Shown: positions 34,093 through 42,975 of the stretch, piece after piece
Layout: each line of letters starts with the position of its first letter
Numbering within the stretch: position 1 is the first letter of the stretch
Origin: Salinivirgaceae bacterium
GTDB lineage: Bacteria; Bacteroidota; Bacteroidia; Bacteroidales; SZUA-534
Assembly: GCA_017527435.1 (NCBI GenBank)
Contig: JAFXQB010000022.1
Coordinates: 122,808-186,807 of the forward strand
Direction of reading: 5' to 3'
DNA length: 64,000 nt
Program-made: the position numbers and the translations under genes
Notes under the pieces: generated by a model
Seen by the model: the letters and a program-made list of their open reading frames with translations, nothing else
Told to the model about the DNA's origin: nothing
Database searches by the model: none

Positions 34093-35160
34093 TCAATATT
34101 TCACCGTCACCATAAAGTAAATCCCGTTGCGGTTGTCGCGGCCTTTGTTGTTTTCGAGAGTGTAGTTCAGTTTTAAATCAATGGGTTTCACGGGGTTATA
34201 GTCGAGACCGACGGTGATATCTTGCTCCGAATAGTCGCTGTTGTCGGTGTCGTCGTCGAAGAAATCATAGCGGGCAACCAACGACAAGCCTTTCACAAAT
34301 TGGTATCCGCCAGCAACATAGAAGCCTTGCGAGTTCAAGTCGCCAGTTTTTCCTGCAATGTATTCAGCGCGCGCAAATGCCTTTGCCGATTTGTATGCCA
34401 CGCCGCCGCCAAAGCGGTTCATCGAAACGTAGAGATTGGTGTCCTGCGCCGCAAACTTGCGTGTGGCTTCGTTGTAGCCAGGCAAAGCGCCTTCGCCCCA
34501 TTGGAAATATCCAGCCACCGACAATTCCTTTATCGGATTGATAATCAGTCGTCCAACAATGTCCTTCGACTCGTTGTTGTCGTTAGCGTTAAGCGTGTGG
34601 CCGTTGAAAATGGCCAACTCGTAGTTCAACAACGAATAACCGTCCTTCTTGAATGCGCTGCCCAAGAACTCAAGGCCAAGGTCGCGACCGTTTTGATTGT
34701 AACCCGAAAGGTCGTTCTTGCTCATTCGCACAAGTCGTTGAACCACAAGCGAATAATTGATAAACTCAAGTTTCACAGGGTTGTATTCCGAATTCTCGAT
34801 TGACAGCGGTGATTTGTACTGTCCCAACCGAACGCCAAACTCGTTGATAGGCTTGTAGCGCACAAACAAATCGAGAATCTTGGGCGTTCCCGTAAGTTCG
34901 AGTTGCAGTTTGTAGTCAACCTTGCCAGCGTCGCCCTTGTAAAGGTCGCCTTGCAGCACCAACCTTGCGCGGCGCAAAAGGAATGTAGATTGCGGTGCGT
35001 CTGTGTATGTGTAGCCCGCCTGCAAAAATCCCGACGGGGTGACAAGTTTCTTAATCTGCCCAGCCAGTTCGCTAGTGGTTGGCTCGGCGCCTTCGGTTTG
35101 AGCAAACGCTCCCACCGCCGACAACAATAATGCTGTAATAATCAAATTTGTACGTTTCAT
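34093..35160 (-). CDS. OprP/OprO-type phosphate-selective porin
   Basis: 355 residues. A signal peptide ends at GAFAQ, followed by a short coiled segment and a beta-barrel with alternating aromatic strands (FLQAGYTYTD, TFLLRRARLVLQGD, IYFMVTVKY at the C-terminus). It fits the phosphate-selective porin O/P family: trimeric outer-membrane anion channels. It is the first gene of a likely operon with pstS. Its promoter carries two copies of a palindrome that also occurs before cysD and pstC, so its expression should follow sulfur genes as well as phosphate genes. Confidence 0.88.
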   Translation of the reverse strand: MKRTNLIITALLLSAVGAFAQTEGAEPTTSELAGQIKKLVTPSGFLQAGYTYTDAPQSTFLLRRARLVLQGDLYKGDAGKVDYKLQLELTGTPKILDLFVRYKPINEFGVRLGQYKSPLSIENSEYNPVKLEFINYSLVVQRLVRMSKNDLSGYNQNGRDLGLEFLGSAFKKDGYSLLNYELAIFNGHTLNANDNNESKDIVGRLIINPIKELSVAGYFQWGEGALPGYNEATRKFAAQDTNLYVSMNRFGGGVAYKSAKAFARAEYIAGKTGDLNSQGFYVAGGYQFVKGLSLVARYDFFDDDTDNSDYSEQDITVGLDYNPVKPIDLKLNYTLENNKGRDNRNGIYFMVTVKY

Positions 35161-35193
35161 TTTAAACAGTTTTTAGTTTTTTCAATCTTTATC

Positions 35194-35214
35194 AACCTAT
35201 CAATTTAATAGGTT
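35194..35214. promoter_or_regulatory. downstream operator of the porin promoter
   Basis: AACCTAT-N7-ATAGGTT, a 21-bp palindrome identical to the one at 40606-40626. It lies 9 bp downstream of the -7 element, across the predicted transcription start, the position of a repressor site. Confidence 0.65.
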
Positions 35215-35223
35215 ATTTCTCGG

Positions 35224-35267
35224 CAAACATACAAGGATTTTGTTTCTACCTATCGGTTTAATAGGGT
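35224..35267 (-). promoter_or_regulatory. porin promoter with upstream operator
   Basis: Minus-strand -7 element TATGTTTG (35224-35231). The palindrome CCTAT-N8-ATAGG (within 35248-35267) begins 16 bp upstream and covers the -33 region. Beyond it an AT-rich block (about 35272-35300) is shared almost word for word with the cysD upstream region. Confidence 0.65.
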
Positions 35268-35441
35268 TATTTGCAAAAAATACGATTTTATACTTACTGC
35301 TTGTGGCGGAAATGCGTATGTTGAAGAAAGCGGTATGGGTATATTTTGCTTTAAATTTAAAAAAACGAAATAGAAGCGCTCGCATAAGCCAACGGCAATA
35401 AGGCTTATCCATTTGGTAGTTAGATTGCGGCGGTGCAGTAA

Positions 35442-35477
35442 ACAAAAACCGCCGCAGACTTCTCTCCCACGGCGGTT
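35442..35477 (-). terminator. terminator of the cys-gls operon
   Basis: AACCGCCG and CGGCGGTT around a 15-nt loop on the minus strand, followed by TTTTG; 64 bp past the glsB stop. The remainder of the 380-bp gap 35161-35540 holds the porin promoter region and a small ATAAGCC ... GGCTTAT palindrome near 35388-35411, but no gene. Confidence 0.75.
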
Positions 35478-35540
35478 AGTTAAAATATTGATTGACTGAA
35501 AAATCACATCTTTATGCTCTCTGCCCAGCAATGCCCGCAA

Positions 35541-36620
35541 TTAAGAAACCCAACTAAATTCCCGACCCGATTTTCGGAGTAAACGTCTAATCCTGCGCCT
35601 CCGCATATTAAGCCAATGCTCAAGCGCCAGGTTTTCAACCTCATATTTGTCAAAATCCGTTTTGCGGCGCCGCTCCGATTGAAAAGCCTGAATAATGTAC
35701 GCACCAATATGGCGCCTCATCTTTTCGCGATAAACAGCGTCGAAAGGAATAAGTATCCCTGTGTCTTCAATGTTGTGCATCAATCGGTTAACCGCCGTGC
35801 CGAACATCATCATCTGCGAAGACGCCGAAATATATGCGGTTACATTCGGCGGAACGTTCACCCCACGCATCCTGACAGCGGCTTTCAGCAATCTGAAGTC
35901 TTCCGCAAGGTCGTCTTTATTCACTATCAGGTTCATCAGGTCAGAATTGGAATCGGGCATTACCGATTGGTCGTTCCAAGGGCGGATAAGTTCTTCTTTA
36001 TCACCAAAATGCTTCCAAAGGAAATGGTAAATCAAATCTCTTGAAATATGGTCGTACGACGGATAAATGGTAATCTTTCCGAAGAAATACAACAGTTTGG
36101 GATTCTTCATAATAATGGCCACAAGACCGTCCCACAGGTTGTCGAAGGCGAAAATGGAATTTGCACCGTTGCGGGAACTCTGATATTCGGGTGCGACAAA
36201 ATTGCGCCCGAGTTCAATGGCGTACGGCAGATAGTCGTCGATAAACTTCTGCGAAAAGCGGAACTGGTGTGAGCTTGCCAGAATGGGCTGACCATTAGCG
36301 CCAAATGCGGCCTCCGAACCCAAAAGGAATCGGTAGCCACCGATAATCGCCTCGTTGTCAGGGTCCCAGACAATCAGTTGCTTGTAAGGCTTATCCATCT
36401 TATCGTACTCGTCAAGGTCTATGGCGTTGCCTGTAGAGCCACCAGCCTGACGGAATGCCACTTCGCGCAAGCGCCCGATTTCAGTAACAACATTCGGCGA
36501 ATCGTGCCACGTGACAATGTAGAGTTCGTTGTGGCCCTTGTTCGTGTCTTGCAGTTTCTTCGATTGGGTGAGTTCAGCCTTAATCAGTTCAACTGATACG
36601 GGTTCAATAATTGTGTCCAT
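35541..36620 (-). CDS. glsB: N-acyltransferase, glycine-lipid synthase GlsB-like
   Basis: 359 residues from ATG 36618-36620 (MDTIIEPVSVELI). The GNAT-like acyltransferase fold shows REVAFRQAGGSTGNAIDLDEYD, IGGYRFLLG and ELGRNFVAPEYQ, the pattern of OlsB-type N-acyltransferases (often labelled hemolysin). In Bacteroides thetaiotaomicron GlsB acylates glycine, the first step of glycine-lipid synthesis. It begins 11 bp after glsA and is the last gene of the cysD-cysN-cysH-glsA-glsB run. Whether the amino acid here is glycine or a sulfur-containing one cannot be told from the sequence. Confidence 0.8.
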   Translation of the reverse strand: MDTIIEPVSVELIKAELTQSKKLQDTNKGHNELYIVTWHDSPNVVTEIGRLREVAFRQAGGSTGNAIDLDEYDKMDKPYKQLIVWDPDNEAIIGGYRFLLGSEAAFGANGQPILASSHQFRFSQKFIDDYLPYAIELGRNFVAPEYQSSRNGANSIFAFDNLWDGLVAIIMKNPKLLYFFGKITIYPSYDHISRDLIYHFLWKHFGDKEELIRPWNDQSVMPDSNSDLMNLIVNKDDLAEDFRLLKAAVRMRGVNVPPNVTAYISASSQMMMFGTAVNRLMHNIEDTGILIPFDAVYREKMRRHIGAYIIQAFQSERRRKTDFDKYEVENLALEHWLNMRRRRIRRLLRKSGREFSWVS

Positions 36621-36631
36621 AATGAAAAAAT

Positions 36632-37489
36632 TCAATCTACGCCTGACGGCCATGGATTTGAGACAATGCCCGCCATATCAAGCATCGCTTTGTGTGCAAC
36701 ATCACGCATCCGCGCGGGTTCATCCTTCCGCGACGCTTTAACATCGGGGATAATCGGGTCGCCAACGCGAATGGTGAGCAGCGGCTCGTTTTTACTGATA
36801 AACTTGCGCCAGCCAGTGCGGGGCCTGAACGAAATCATCAACGGCACTACAGGAAGCGAGTACCTGTAAGCCATATTGAATGCTCCTATTTTGAAAGGCC
36901 GAAGCGGCGCGTAGAATTTCCAACTGCAACTTTCGGGGAAAATGTGAATCCACTGCTTGGCTTTGTGCAAGTCGTCTAATGCTTGCGCAAATTTTGTAAG
37001 CCCACCGTACTCATCGGGAATGGCTATGCCGCCAATGGCTTTCATTACGAATCCGTCTTTGCCGTTGAAGGGCTGCGAGTACATAGGAATCCACGCCTTG
37101 CGGAAACGCATTGCCTGCATAACGCATATCATATCCCAACGGTGAACGTGGTTGCAGACGGTCATCACGCCATTGGCGAAAAGTTTGCGGTTGCGACGGA
37201 TTTTCTCGCGGCCTTCAATCTTAAGGCCATACCTGATTCGGTTCACAGGAAAAGCCACTGCCCAGGTAATCAGATAAACGGCAAAATGTATTATTTTGAA
37301 TTTCAGCGATTTGTCGAGATAGGTATAAGTCTCATCGAATTTAATGTCCTTGTTTTTCCCGCGTATGGGCGCCATTCTTGTGAATGGATTATCACCCGAA
37401 AAATCCGCATCGGGTTCAGGAACATACACCCCTTCCCTCACCTTGAAATTCCGATACGCAGGGCCGTACGCTGAATAGTCCTTTAACAT
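36632..37489 (-). CDS. glsA: O-acyltransferase, glycine-lipid synthase GlsA-like
   Basis: 285 residues from ATG 37487-37489; a TTG one codon earlier is possible. It is a PlsC-family acyltransferase: His114-x4-Asp119 in NHVHRWD, a FPES variant of the FPEG motif near residue 177, and a membrane-associated helix (IHFAVYLITWAVAFPV). In Bacteroides, GlsA adds the second acyl chain to N-acyl glycine. It lies 31 bp after cysH and 11 bp before glsB, all on one strand, so it is probably co-transcribed with sulfate-reduction genes. Confidence 0.78.
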   Translation of the reverse strand: MLKDYSAYGPAYRNFKVREGVYVPEPDADFSGDNPFTRMAPIRGKNKDIKFDETYTYLDKSLKFKIIHFAVYLITWAVAFPVNRIRYGLKIEGREKIRRNRKLFANGVMTVCNHVHRWDMICVMQAMRFRKAWIPMYSQPFNGKDGFVMKAIGGIAIPDEYGGLTKFAQALDDLHKAKQWIHIFPESCSWKFYAPLRPFKIGAFNMAYRYSLPVVPLMISFRPRTGWRKFISKNEPLLTIRVGDPIIPDVKASRKDEPARMRDVAHKAMLDMAGIVSNPWPSGVD

Positions 37490-37520
37490 CAAGTTTATCA
37501 GACATTTAATTGGACTGTTA

Positions 37521-38216
37521 TTATCTCTTGTGCAGTCCGCACTCCCTATGTTCGGGATTTTCCCACCACCAGCGGCCCGAGCGAATGTCCTCGCCAGGCT
37601 CGACGGCGCGCGTGCAGGGCTGACAGCCGATTGACGGGAAACCCTTGTCGTGCAGTTTGTTGTAGGGCACGCGGTGCTCTTTCACATACTCTTTCACTTC
37701 GTCTTCGGTCCAGTTAATCAGCGGGTTGAGTTTCACAAGGCCGTTGTTGGCGTCCCACTCAACAAGTTGCATATCCTTGCGCGTAATGCTCTGCTCGCGC
37801 CGAAGACCACAAATCCACACCTTCAGCCCCTTCAGGGCACGCTGCAGCGGCTCAATCTTGCGCACATTGCAGCACAGGTGGCGCAGTTCGACGCTCGTGT
37901 AGAAAAGGTTCATCCCGTGCTCGGCAACCATTTTCTGAACATTATGATAATCAGGAAAATAAACTTCAAGTTTGATTCCGTAGCAGTCGTTGGTGCGCTC
38001 AATGAGCGAGTAGGTCTCGGGAAAACAGCGGCCCGTATCGAGCGTGAAAATACGCGCCGATTTGTCGATTCGGCAAATCATATCGGTCAGCGCTTGGTCC
38101 TCGTAACTCAAGCTCGACGAAAGCGCAATCTCACCCCGAAATTCCTTCAGAAAATACGCCAGAACATCTTCCGCCGACGCGTTTTCAAACTGCTTGTTTA
38201 ATGCTTCAATGTCCAT
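37521..38216 (-). CDS. cysH: APS reductase (thioredoxin-dependent, Fe-S type)
   Basis: 231 residues of the PAPS/APS reductase family. It has the four cluster cysteines of the APS-using type: Cys115-Cys116 and Cys198-x2-Cys201. The catalytic C-terminal motif ECGLH (225-229) has redox-active Cys226, and SSSLSYEDQAL near residue 33 is the adenylyl-binding loop. The [4Fe-4S] cysteines and the absence of an APS kinase gene beside it indicate direct reduction of adenylyl-sulfate to sulfite. It is the third gene of the cysD-cysN-cysH run; sulfite reductase is not in the window. Confidence 0.92.
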   Translation of the reverse strand: MDIEALNKQFENASAEDVLAYFLKEFRGEIALSSSLSYEDQALTDMICRIDKSARIFTLDTGRCFPETYSLIERTNDCYGIKLEVYFPDYHNVQKMVAEHGMNLFYTSVELRHLCCNVRKIEPLQRALKGLKVWICGLRREQSITRKDMQLVEWDANNGLVKLNPLINWTEDEVKEYVKEHRVPYNKLHDKGFPSIGCQPCTRAVEPGEDIRSGRWWWENPEHRECGLHKR

Positions 38217-38242
38217 TTTTTGTAATGTTTAGAAGTTTAAGG

Positions 38243-38282
38243 GTTTAGAAGTTTAGAAAATGCGATAACTAAACTTCTAAAC
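38243..38282. repeat. perfect 14-bp inverted repeat, TTTAGAAG family, copy 2
   Basis: GTTTAGAAGTTTAG and CTAAACTTCTAAAC flank a 12-nt loop in the cysN-cysH gap. It is followed by CAGCGAAGCG, the reverse of GCTTCGCTG seen in the other two copies. It could fold in the mRNA between cysN and cysH. Confidence 0.6.
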
Positions 38283-38309
38283 TTCTTACCAGCGAAGCGA
38301 CTAAACCTT

Positions 38310-39575
38310 TTATAAATCAATCATTCCCGCACCCAGCGTGTCGTTGGTGTCGGGGTCAACAATTATCAGGCTGCCCATCACCTTGTTGGTGTGGTACGGC
38401 TCAAACACCAGTGGGCTCGCCGTTTTCAGTTGGACGTGCGCTATATCGTTCATAATCAACTGACTGACATCGGCGATTTTTTCCTGCGAATTAATGTCGA
38501 TTTTGTAGTCGATAGCCTTGAACATTCCCACAACTTCCTGCGTGGCGTGGCGCACAATGTAGCGTTTGCCCAGTTGCAGCGGCGTCTCACGAAACCAGCA
38601 GATATTCAGTGACATAGATTGCCCAACTTCGGGCAGATTGCCATTGTCGGCGCACAGAACGTCGCCGCGGCTAATGTCGATATCGTCTTTCAGGCAGACG
38701 GTAACTGAATCACCCTCAACGGCTTCAGTGAGTTGCTTGTCGGCGAACCATAGCGAAGCCACAGCAGACGTCTGCCCCGACGGCAGAACGCGAACGCTGT
38801 CGCCAACCTTCACCTTGCCGCTTGCAATGCGCCCCGCGTAGCCGCGGAAATCGGCGTATTTGTCTGATATCGGGCGAATTACATACTGAACGGCCATTCG
38901 GAACGCTTCTTCGGTATCGTTTTGAATTTCAACGGTTTCCAAAAACTCGAGCAGCGGTTTTCCGCTGAACCACTGCATATTGGCAGATTTGTTCACCACA
39001 TTGTCGCCCAATTTGGCCGAAATCGGGATAAAATCGACCTTGCCAATGGGCAGGTGCGCCGACATCGCCTTGTAGTCGGTAACAATTTTCGCAAACACAT
39101 CTTCCGAGAAATCCACCAAATCCATCTTGTTCACGCAGACCACTATCTGCTTGATAGCCAGCAGTGCAGCCACATACGAGTGGCGGATTGTCTGTTCCAT
39201 AATTCCGTGCCGCGCATCGACCAGAATCACCGCCAAATCGGCTGTGGAAGCGCCCGTCACCATATTCCGCGTGTACTCGATATGTCCAGGGGTGTCGGCA
39301 ATAATGAATTTGCGGCGCGGCGTGGCAAAATAGCGGTAAGCCACGTCGATTGTGATTCCCTGCTCGCGCTCGGCACGCAGACCGTCGGTAAGCAAAGCAA
39401 GGTTAACTTCCTCGTTTCCACGACTTTTCGAAGCCGACTCAACCGCTTCCATTTGGTCCTCGAAAATCGACTTGCTGTCGTAGAGCAGCCGCCCAATGAG
39501 CGTGCTTTTGCCATCGTCGACACTGCCCGCGGTGGTGAACCGCAGCAGTTGCATATCTAAATATCCGTTGTTCAT
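38310..39575 (-). CDS. cysN: sulfate adenylyltransferase subunit 1 (GTPase)
   Basis: 421 residues, an EF-Tu-like GTPase with SVDDGKSTLIGRLL (G1), DTPGHIEYTRNMVTG (G3) and NKMDL (G4). With CysD it makes adenylyl-sulfate from sulfate and ATP, the GTPase driving the reaction. It ends after the third beta domain and has no fused APS kinase, which agrees with the APS-reductase route. It is separated from cysD by 89 bp and from cysH by 93 bp, all on one strand. Confidence 0.95.
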   Translation of the reverse strand: MNNGYLDMQLLRFTTAGSVDDGKSTLIGRLLYDSKSIFEDQMEAVESASKSRGNEEVNLALLTDGLRAEREQGITIDVAYRYFATPRRKFIIADTPGHIEYTRNMVTGASTADLAVILVDARHGIMEQTIRHSYVAALLAIKQIVVCVNKMDLVDFSEDVFAKIVTDYKAMSAHLPIGKVDFIPISAKLGDNVVNKSANMQWFSGKPLLEFLETVEIQNDTEEAFRMAVQYVIRPISDKYADFRGYAGRIASGKVKVGDSVRVLPSGQTSAVASLWFADKQLTEAVEGDSVTVCLKDDIDISRGDVLCADNGNLPEVGQSMSLNICWFRETPLQLGKRYIVRHATQEVVGMFKAIDYKIDINSQEKIADVSQLIMNDIAHVQLKTASPLVFEPYHTNKVMGSLIIVDPDTNDTLGAGMIDL

Positions 39576-39664
39576 TCTTGTGTAAAGTTTAATGTGTAAA
39601 GAGTAAAGTCGGTTTTGCGTAGCTTAAACCCTTTATTCTGAATTCTGAATTCGTAATTCTATGT

Positions 39665-40558
39665 TTAGAAGTATCCCAACTTCTTTCGGTCTTCCATCGC
39701 TGTTTCCGAGCGCTTGTCGTCGGCGCGGCCGCCACGTTCGGTGACGCGGGTTGCGGCAATTTCGGCAACAATATCCTCGAGCGAGTGAGCCGTGGAAAGC
39801 GTTAATCCTGTGCAAGTTATGTCGCCAATGGTGCGGCAGCGCACTTCCTTCTCAACCACCACTTCCTCGGGACGGCGCCGAATGCAATCCTCGGCGGCAA
39901 GCCACTGTCCATCTCGCTGAAACACTTTGCGTTTGTGAGTGTAGTAAAGCGACGGAAGTTCGATTTTTTCCTGAAGAATGTACTGCCAGACGTCCATCTC
40001 GGTCCAGTTGCTGATTGGGAACACGCGGAAGTGCTCGCCCATATTCTTGCGGCCGTTGAAGATATTCCACAGTTCGGGCCGCTGATTTTTTGGGTTCCAC
40101 TGCCCGAAATCGTCGCGGTGCGAGAAAATGCGCTCTTTGGCGCGTGCCTTTTCCTCGTCGCGGCGTGCGCCACCAATGCAGGCATCGAATTTATGGCGTT
40201 CGATAGTGTCGAGCAAAGTGGTGGTTTGCAGTGCGTTACGGCTTGCATTGAAGCCCGTTTCCTCTTTCACGCGGCCAGTGTCAATCGATTCCTGAACCGA
40301 ACCCACAATTAGTTCGGCGCCCAGCCGCTGCACCAGCGCGTCGCGGTATTCGAGCGTCTCGCGGAAGTTGTGCCCCGTGTCGATATGCACCAGCGGAAAC
40401 GGCAGCCTTGCAGGATAGAAAGCCTTGTAAGCCAGGTGAGTAACCACAATCGAGTCTTTTCCACCCGAGAATAGAATTGCGGGCCGCTGAAACTGCGCCG
40501 CCACCTCACGAAGAATGTAAATCGACTCTGCCTCAAGTTCTTGTAAATGCGTTTTCAT
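39665..40558 (-). CDS. cysD: sulfate adenylyltransferase subunit 2
   Basis: 297 residues. The PP-loop motif SGGKDS (residues 30-35) binds ATP; HIDTGHNFRETLEYRD and the C-terminal RVTERGGRADD ... SETAMEDRKKLGYF are typical CysD signatures. It is the catalytic subunit paired with CysN. It is the first gene of the sulfur operon; its promoter has the palindrome also found before the porin and pstC. Confidence 0.96.
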   Translation of the reverse strand: MKTHLQELEAESIYILREVAAQFQRPAILFSGGKDSIVVTHLAYKAFYPARLPFPLVHIDTGHNFRETLEYRDALVQRLGAELIVGSVQESIDTGRVKEETGFNASRNALQTTTLLDTIERHKFDACIGGARRDEEKARAKERIFSHRDDFGQWNPKNQRPELWNIFNGRKNMGEHFRVFPISNWTEMDVWQYILQEKIELPSLYYTHKRKVFQRDGQWLAAEDCIRRRPEEVVVEKEVRCRTIGDITCTGLTLSTAHSLEDIVAEIAATRVTERGGRADDKRSETAMEDRKKLGYF

Positions 40559-40899
40559 ATCTCAAAATCATATTTTGCCGCAAAATTAGAGAGATTATCC
40601 GTATTAACCTATCAATTTAATAGGTTTATGTGCAAAATACGATTTTATACTTATTGGACGGGGGAAATGTGCGTAGTTTGGGGGGCGCAGGGATATTATT
40701 ACCCATCCATAACTCAATATTTTTTCGAGTTATGGACGGTGAATATATCAGTTTGGCGAAAGAAAATCACGATTATGTGATTGATTGTCAAACCCATTAA
40801 CATACCGATACTCAACCAAATCACACCCAAAAAGCATAGATTTAGTTGGCTATCGCCATAAATGCGGATTTTTGAGCCTGCTTGCGGAAAAGGCGCGGC
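40559..40899. promoter_or_regulatory. cysD upstream region with shared palindrome and a 10-bp hairpin
   Basis: Minus-strand -7 element TAATTTTG (40581-40588), then 17 bp, then the palindrome AACCTAT-N7-ATAGGTT (40606-40626), identical to the porin downstream operator. Beyond it TTTATACTTATTGGA (about 40644-40658) is shared with the pstC region. A separate hairpin (TCCATAACTC 40706-40715, GAGTTATGGA 40727-40736) has no assigned role. I see no gene in these 341 bp. Confidence 0.65.
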
Positions 40900-41820
40900 T
40901 TAAAGTTGTTCCAGACGCAGCATCTCGTCAATGCTGTGGCGGGCGGCGGTCAGAGTGGCGGAATCGAGCGTGATTTCGTCGCCGCCAATACCCTTAACGC
41001 ACTCATACACATCGCCTAACGTAGTTGCCTTCATATTGTGGCAGACGCAGTTTTTCGACAGGGCGAAGAACCGCTTGTCGGGGCAGGCGAACTGCAGGTG
41101 CTGCACAATGCTGTTTTCGGTGCCGATAATGAATTCGGTGGCCGTGCTTCGCTTGGCGTAATCCATTATCTGCGTTGTACTGCCAATATAATCAGCAAGT
41201 TGCACAACTTTTGCCGAGCATTCGGGGTGGACAAGCAGCAATGCGCCAGGGTGTTTCTGACGAGCCTGCTCAACGTTTTGCGGCGTAATGAGCAAATGCG
41301 TGGGGCATCCGCCAGGCACAAACTGAAACTGCTTTTCGGGTATCTGCTGCTGCACCCAACCGCCCAAGTTACAGTCGGGTATGAACAGAATCTTATCGTT
41401 TTTGATATTTTTTACAATCTTCACTGCCGACGACGACGTGACGCACACATCTGTCAAGGTTTTCAGGCTTGCGGTGGTGTTTATGTACGAAACCACCGTG
41501 TGGTCGGGATATTTCGCCTTCAGTTGCAAGAGCAATTCGGGTTTCACCTGCTCGGCCATCGGGCAGCCTGCTTCGGCATTCGACAGAATGACACGCTTTT
41601 GCGGCGAGAGAATCTTCACCGTTTCGGCCATAAACCTTACGCCGCACATCAGCACGGTTTCGGCATCCGACTTGGCCGCCTGTTGGCTCAATCCGAACGA
41701 ATCGCCCACATAATCAGCCACTTCCCAAATGTCGTGGCTTTGGTAGGCGTGCGCCAAAATACAGATTCGCTTTTCTTTTTTCAGGCGAATGATTTCCGAT
41801 TGCAGTTCACTTGTCAGCAT
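40900..41820 (-). CDS. nadA: quinolinate synthase
   Basis: 306 residues, full length. NadA condenses iminoaspartate with dihydroxyacetone phosphate to quinolinate in NAD synthesis, using a [4Fe-4S] cluster. The three cluster cysteines are expected in MCGVRFMAET, HPEC and CVCHNMK, all present. AHAYQSHDIWEVADYVGDS near residue 24 is the substrate-binding start. It lies 32 bp after the EamA transporter gene. NadB and NadC are not in the window. Confidence 0.95.
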   Translation of the reverse strand: MLTSELQSEIIRLKKEKRICILAHAYQSHDIWEVADYVGDSFGLSQQAAKSDAETVLMCGVRFMAETVKILSPQKRVILSNAEAGCPMAEQVKPELLLQLKAKYPDHTVVSYINTTASLKTLTDVCVTSSSAVKIVKNIKNDKILFIPDCNLGGWVQQQIPEKQFQFVPGGCPTHLLITPQNVEQARQKHPGALLLVHPECSAKVVQLADYIGSTTQIMDYAKRSTATEFIIGTENSIVQHLQFACPDKRFFALSKNCVCHNMKATTLGDVYECVKGIGGDEITLDSATLTAARHSIDEMLRLEQL

Positions 41821-41852
41821 AAATTCAAGATTTTGTGGGGCAAATATATTAT

Positions 41853-42827
41853 TTATTTCCGCTGACTCTTCGGAAAGAGCTTTTTGAATCCTGTGAGCAG
41901 GTGCGGCAGCTTGCCGTCGGCTACTATCACCGTAACGGCCAAAATAATGAGAATCAAACCGATAGCTTCACGGCAAGTGAGCTGTTCGCCAAAGACGGTG
42001 ATTCCGAAAAAAACAGCGGTGGCGGGTTCGAGCGCGCCTAAAATGGCCGTTGGCGTTGAGCCGATATGCTGAATGGCAATGGTGGTGCACGAAAGCGATA
42101 AAACGGTGGGTATCAGCCCTAAAGCTATCAGATTGAACCACAAATACCACCTTTCGGCCGACGGCACGTGAAACTCGCCGCGCAGCCCGATTCGGGCCAC
42201 AAACACGGCCAATCCGAACAGTAAAACATAAAATGTAACTTTAAGCGTCGGTAACTCATTGAGTCCGTGGCGGTTGATTCCAACAAGATAAATGGCGTAA
42301 GTGAGTGCGGAACCGAAGACCATCAGGGTGCCGAAAACGTTGAGCGTGGCGCCGTTGCCCTGCCGATAGAGCAGCAGAATGCCCGTCAGCGCGGTGACTA
42401 TGCTCGCCACAGTCTGCCATTTCAGCTTCTCGCGGAAGAAAACCGTCATTATGACCGCCACCATTATCGGATAGACGAAAAGCAGCGTTGACGCTATGCC
42501 CGCGTCCATAAAGTTGTAGCTGACAAACAGACAGAGCGACGAGAGCGCCATCATAACACCATAGAAAATCAGCGGGAAAAGGTTGCGACGCCCGAGCGCG
42601 AAAACCGTCAGGCGGCTGCTGTACTCGCCCGTCTGCCCGACGTGCTTGGGTTGGCGCCAAAAGAGCATCGCCGCAAGAATCAGTACGCCAATGAAATAGC
42701 GGAAGAAAAGCACCGAGTCGGCGTCTAAACCGTCGTGGTAGAGCGGCAGCGCGAACAGCGGATTCATTCCGTAACTTATGGCCGCCGCCGCGCCAAAAAA
42801 GTAGCCTGTGAGTTTGCCTTTTGCCAT
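41853..42827 (-). CDS. EamA/DMT-family membrane transporter
   Basis: 324 residues from ATG 42825-42827 (MAKGKLTGYFFGAAAA); a start 24 bp earlier is possible. It has ten hydrophobic segments in two EamA repeats, the standard size for drug/metabolite transporters that export amino acids or other small metabolites. It is followed by nadA after 32 bp, perhaps in one transcript. The substrate is unknown. Confidence 0.88.
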   Translation of the reverse strand: MAKGKLTGYFFGAAAAISYGMNPLFALPLYHDGLDADSVLFFRYFIGVLILAAMLFWRQPKHVGQTGEYSSRLTVFALGRRNLFPLIFYGVMMALSSLCLFVSYNFMDAGIASTLLFVYPIMVAVIMTVFFREKLKWQTVASIVTALTGILLLYRQGNGATLNVFGTLMVFGSALTYAIYLVGINRHGLNELPTLKVTFYVLLFGLAVFVARIGLRGEFHVPSAERWYLWFNLIALGLIPTVLSLSCTTIAIQHIGSTPTAILGALEPATAVFFGITVFGEQLTCREAIGLILIILAVTVIVADGKLPHLLTGFKKLFPKSQRK

Positions 42828-42975
42828 CTGACGAACGTTTTGACGGCGCAAAGATACTACTTGCGTGTCACTGACTGCCTGTTTTTCCGATTATTTAACC
42901 GCGGCTTGCCGTACGTTATAACATTCAGTTTATCAGATATTTGAATCAAGATAAGAAGAAATCGATTCCAAAAAA

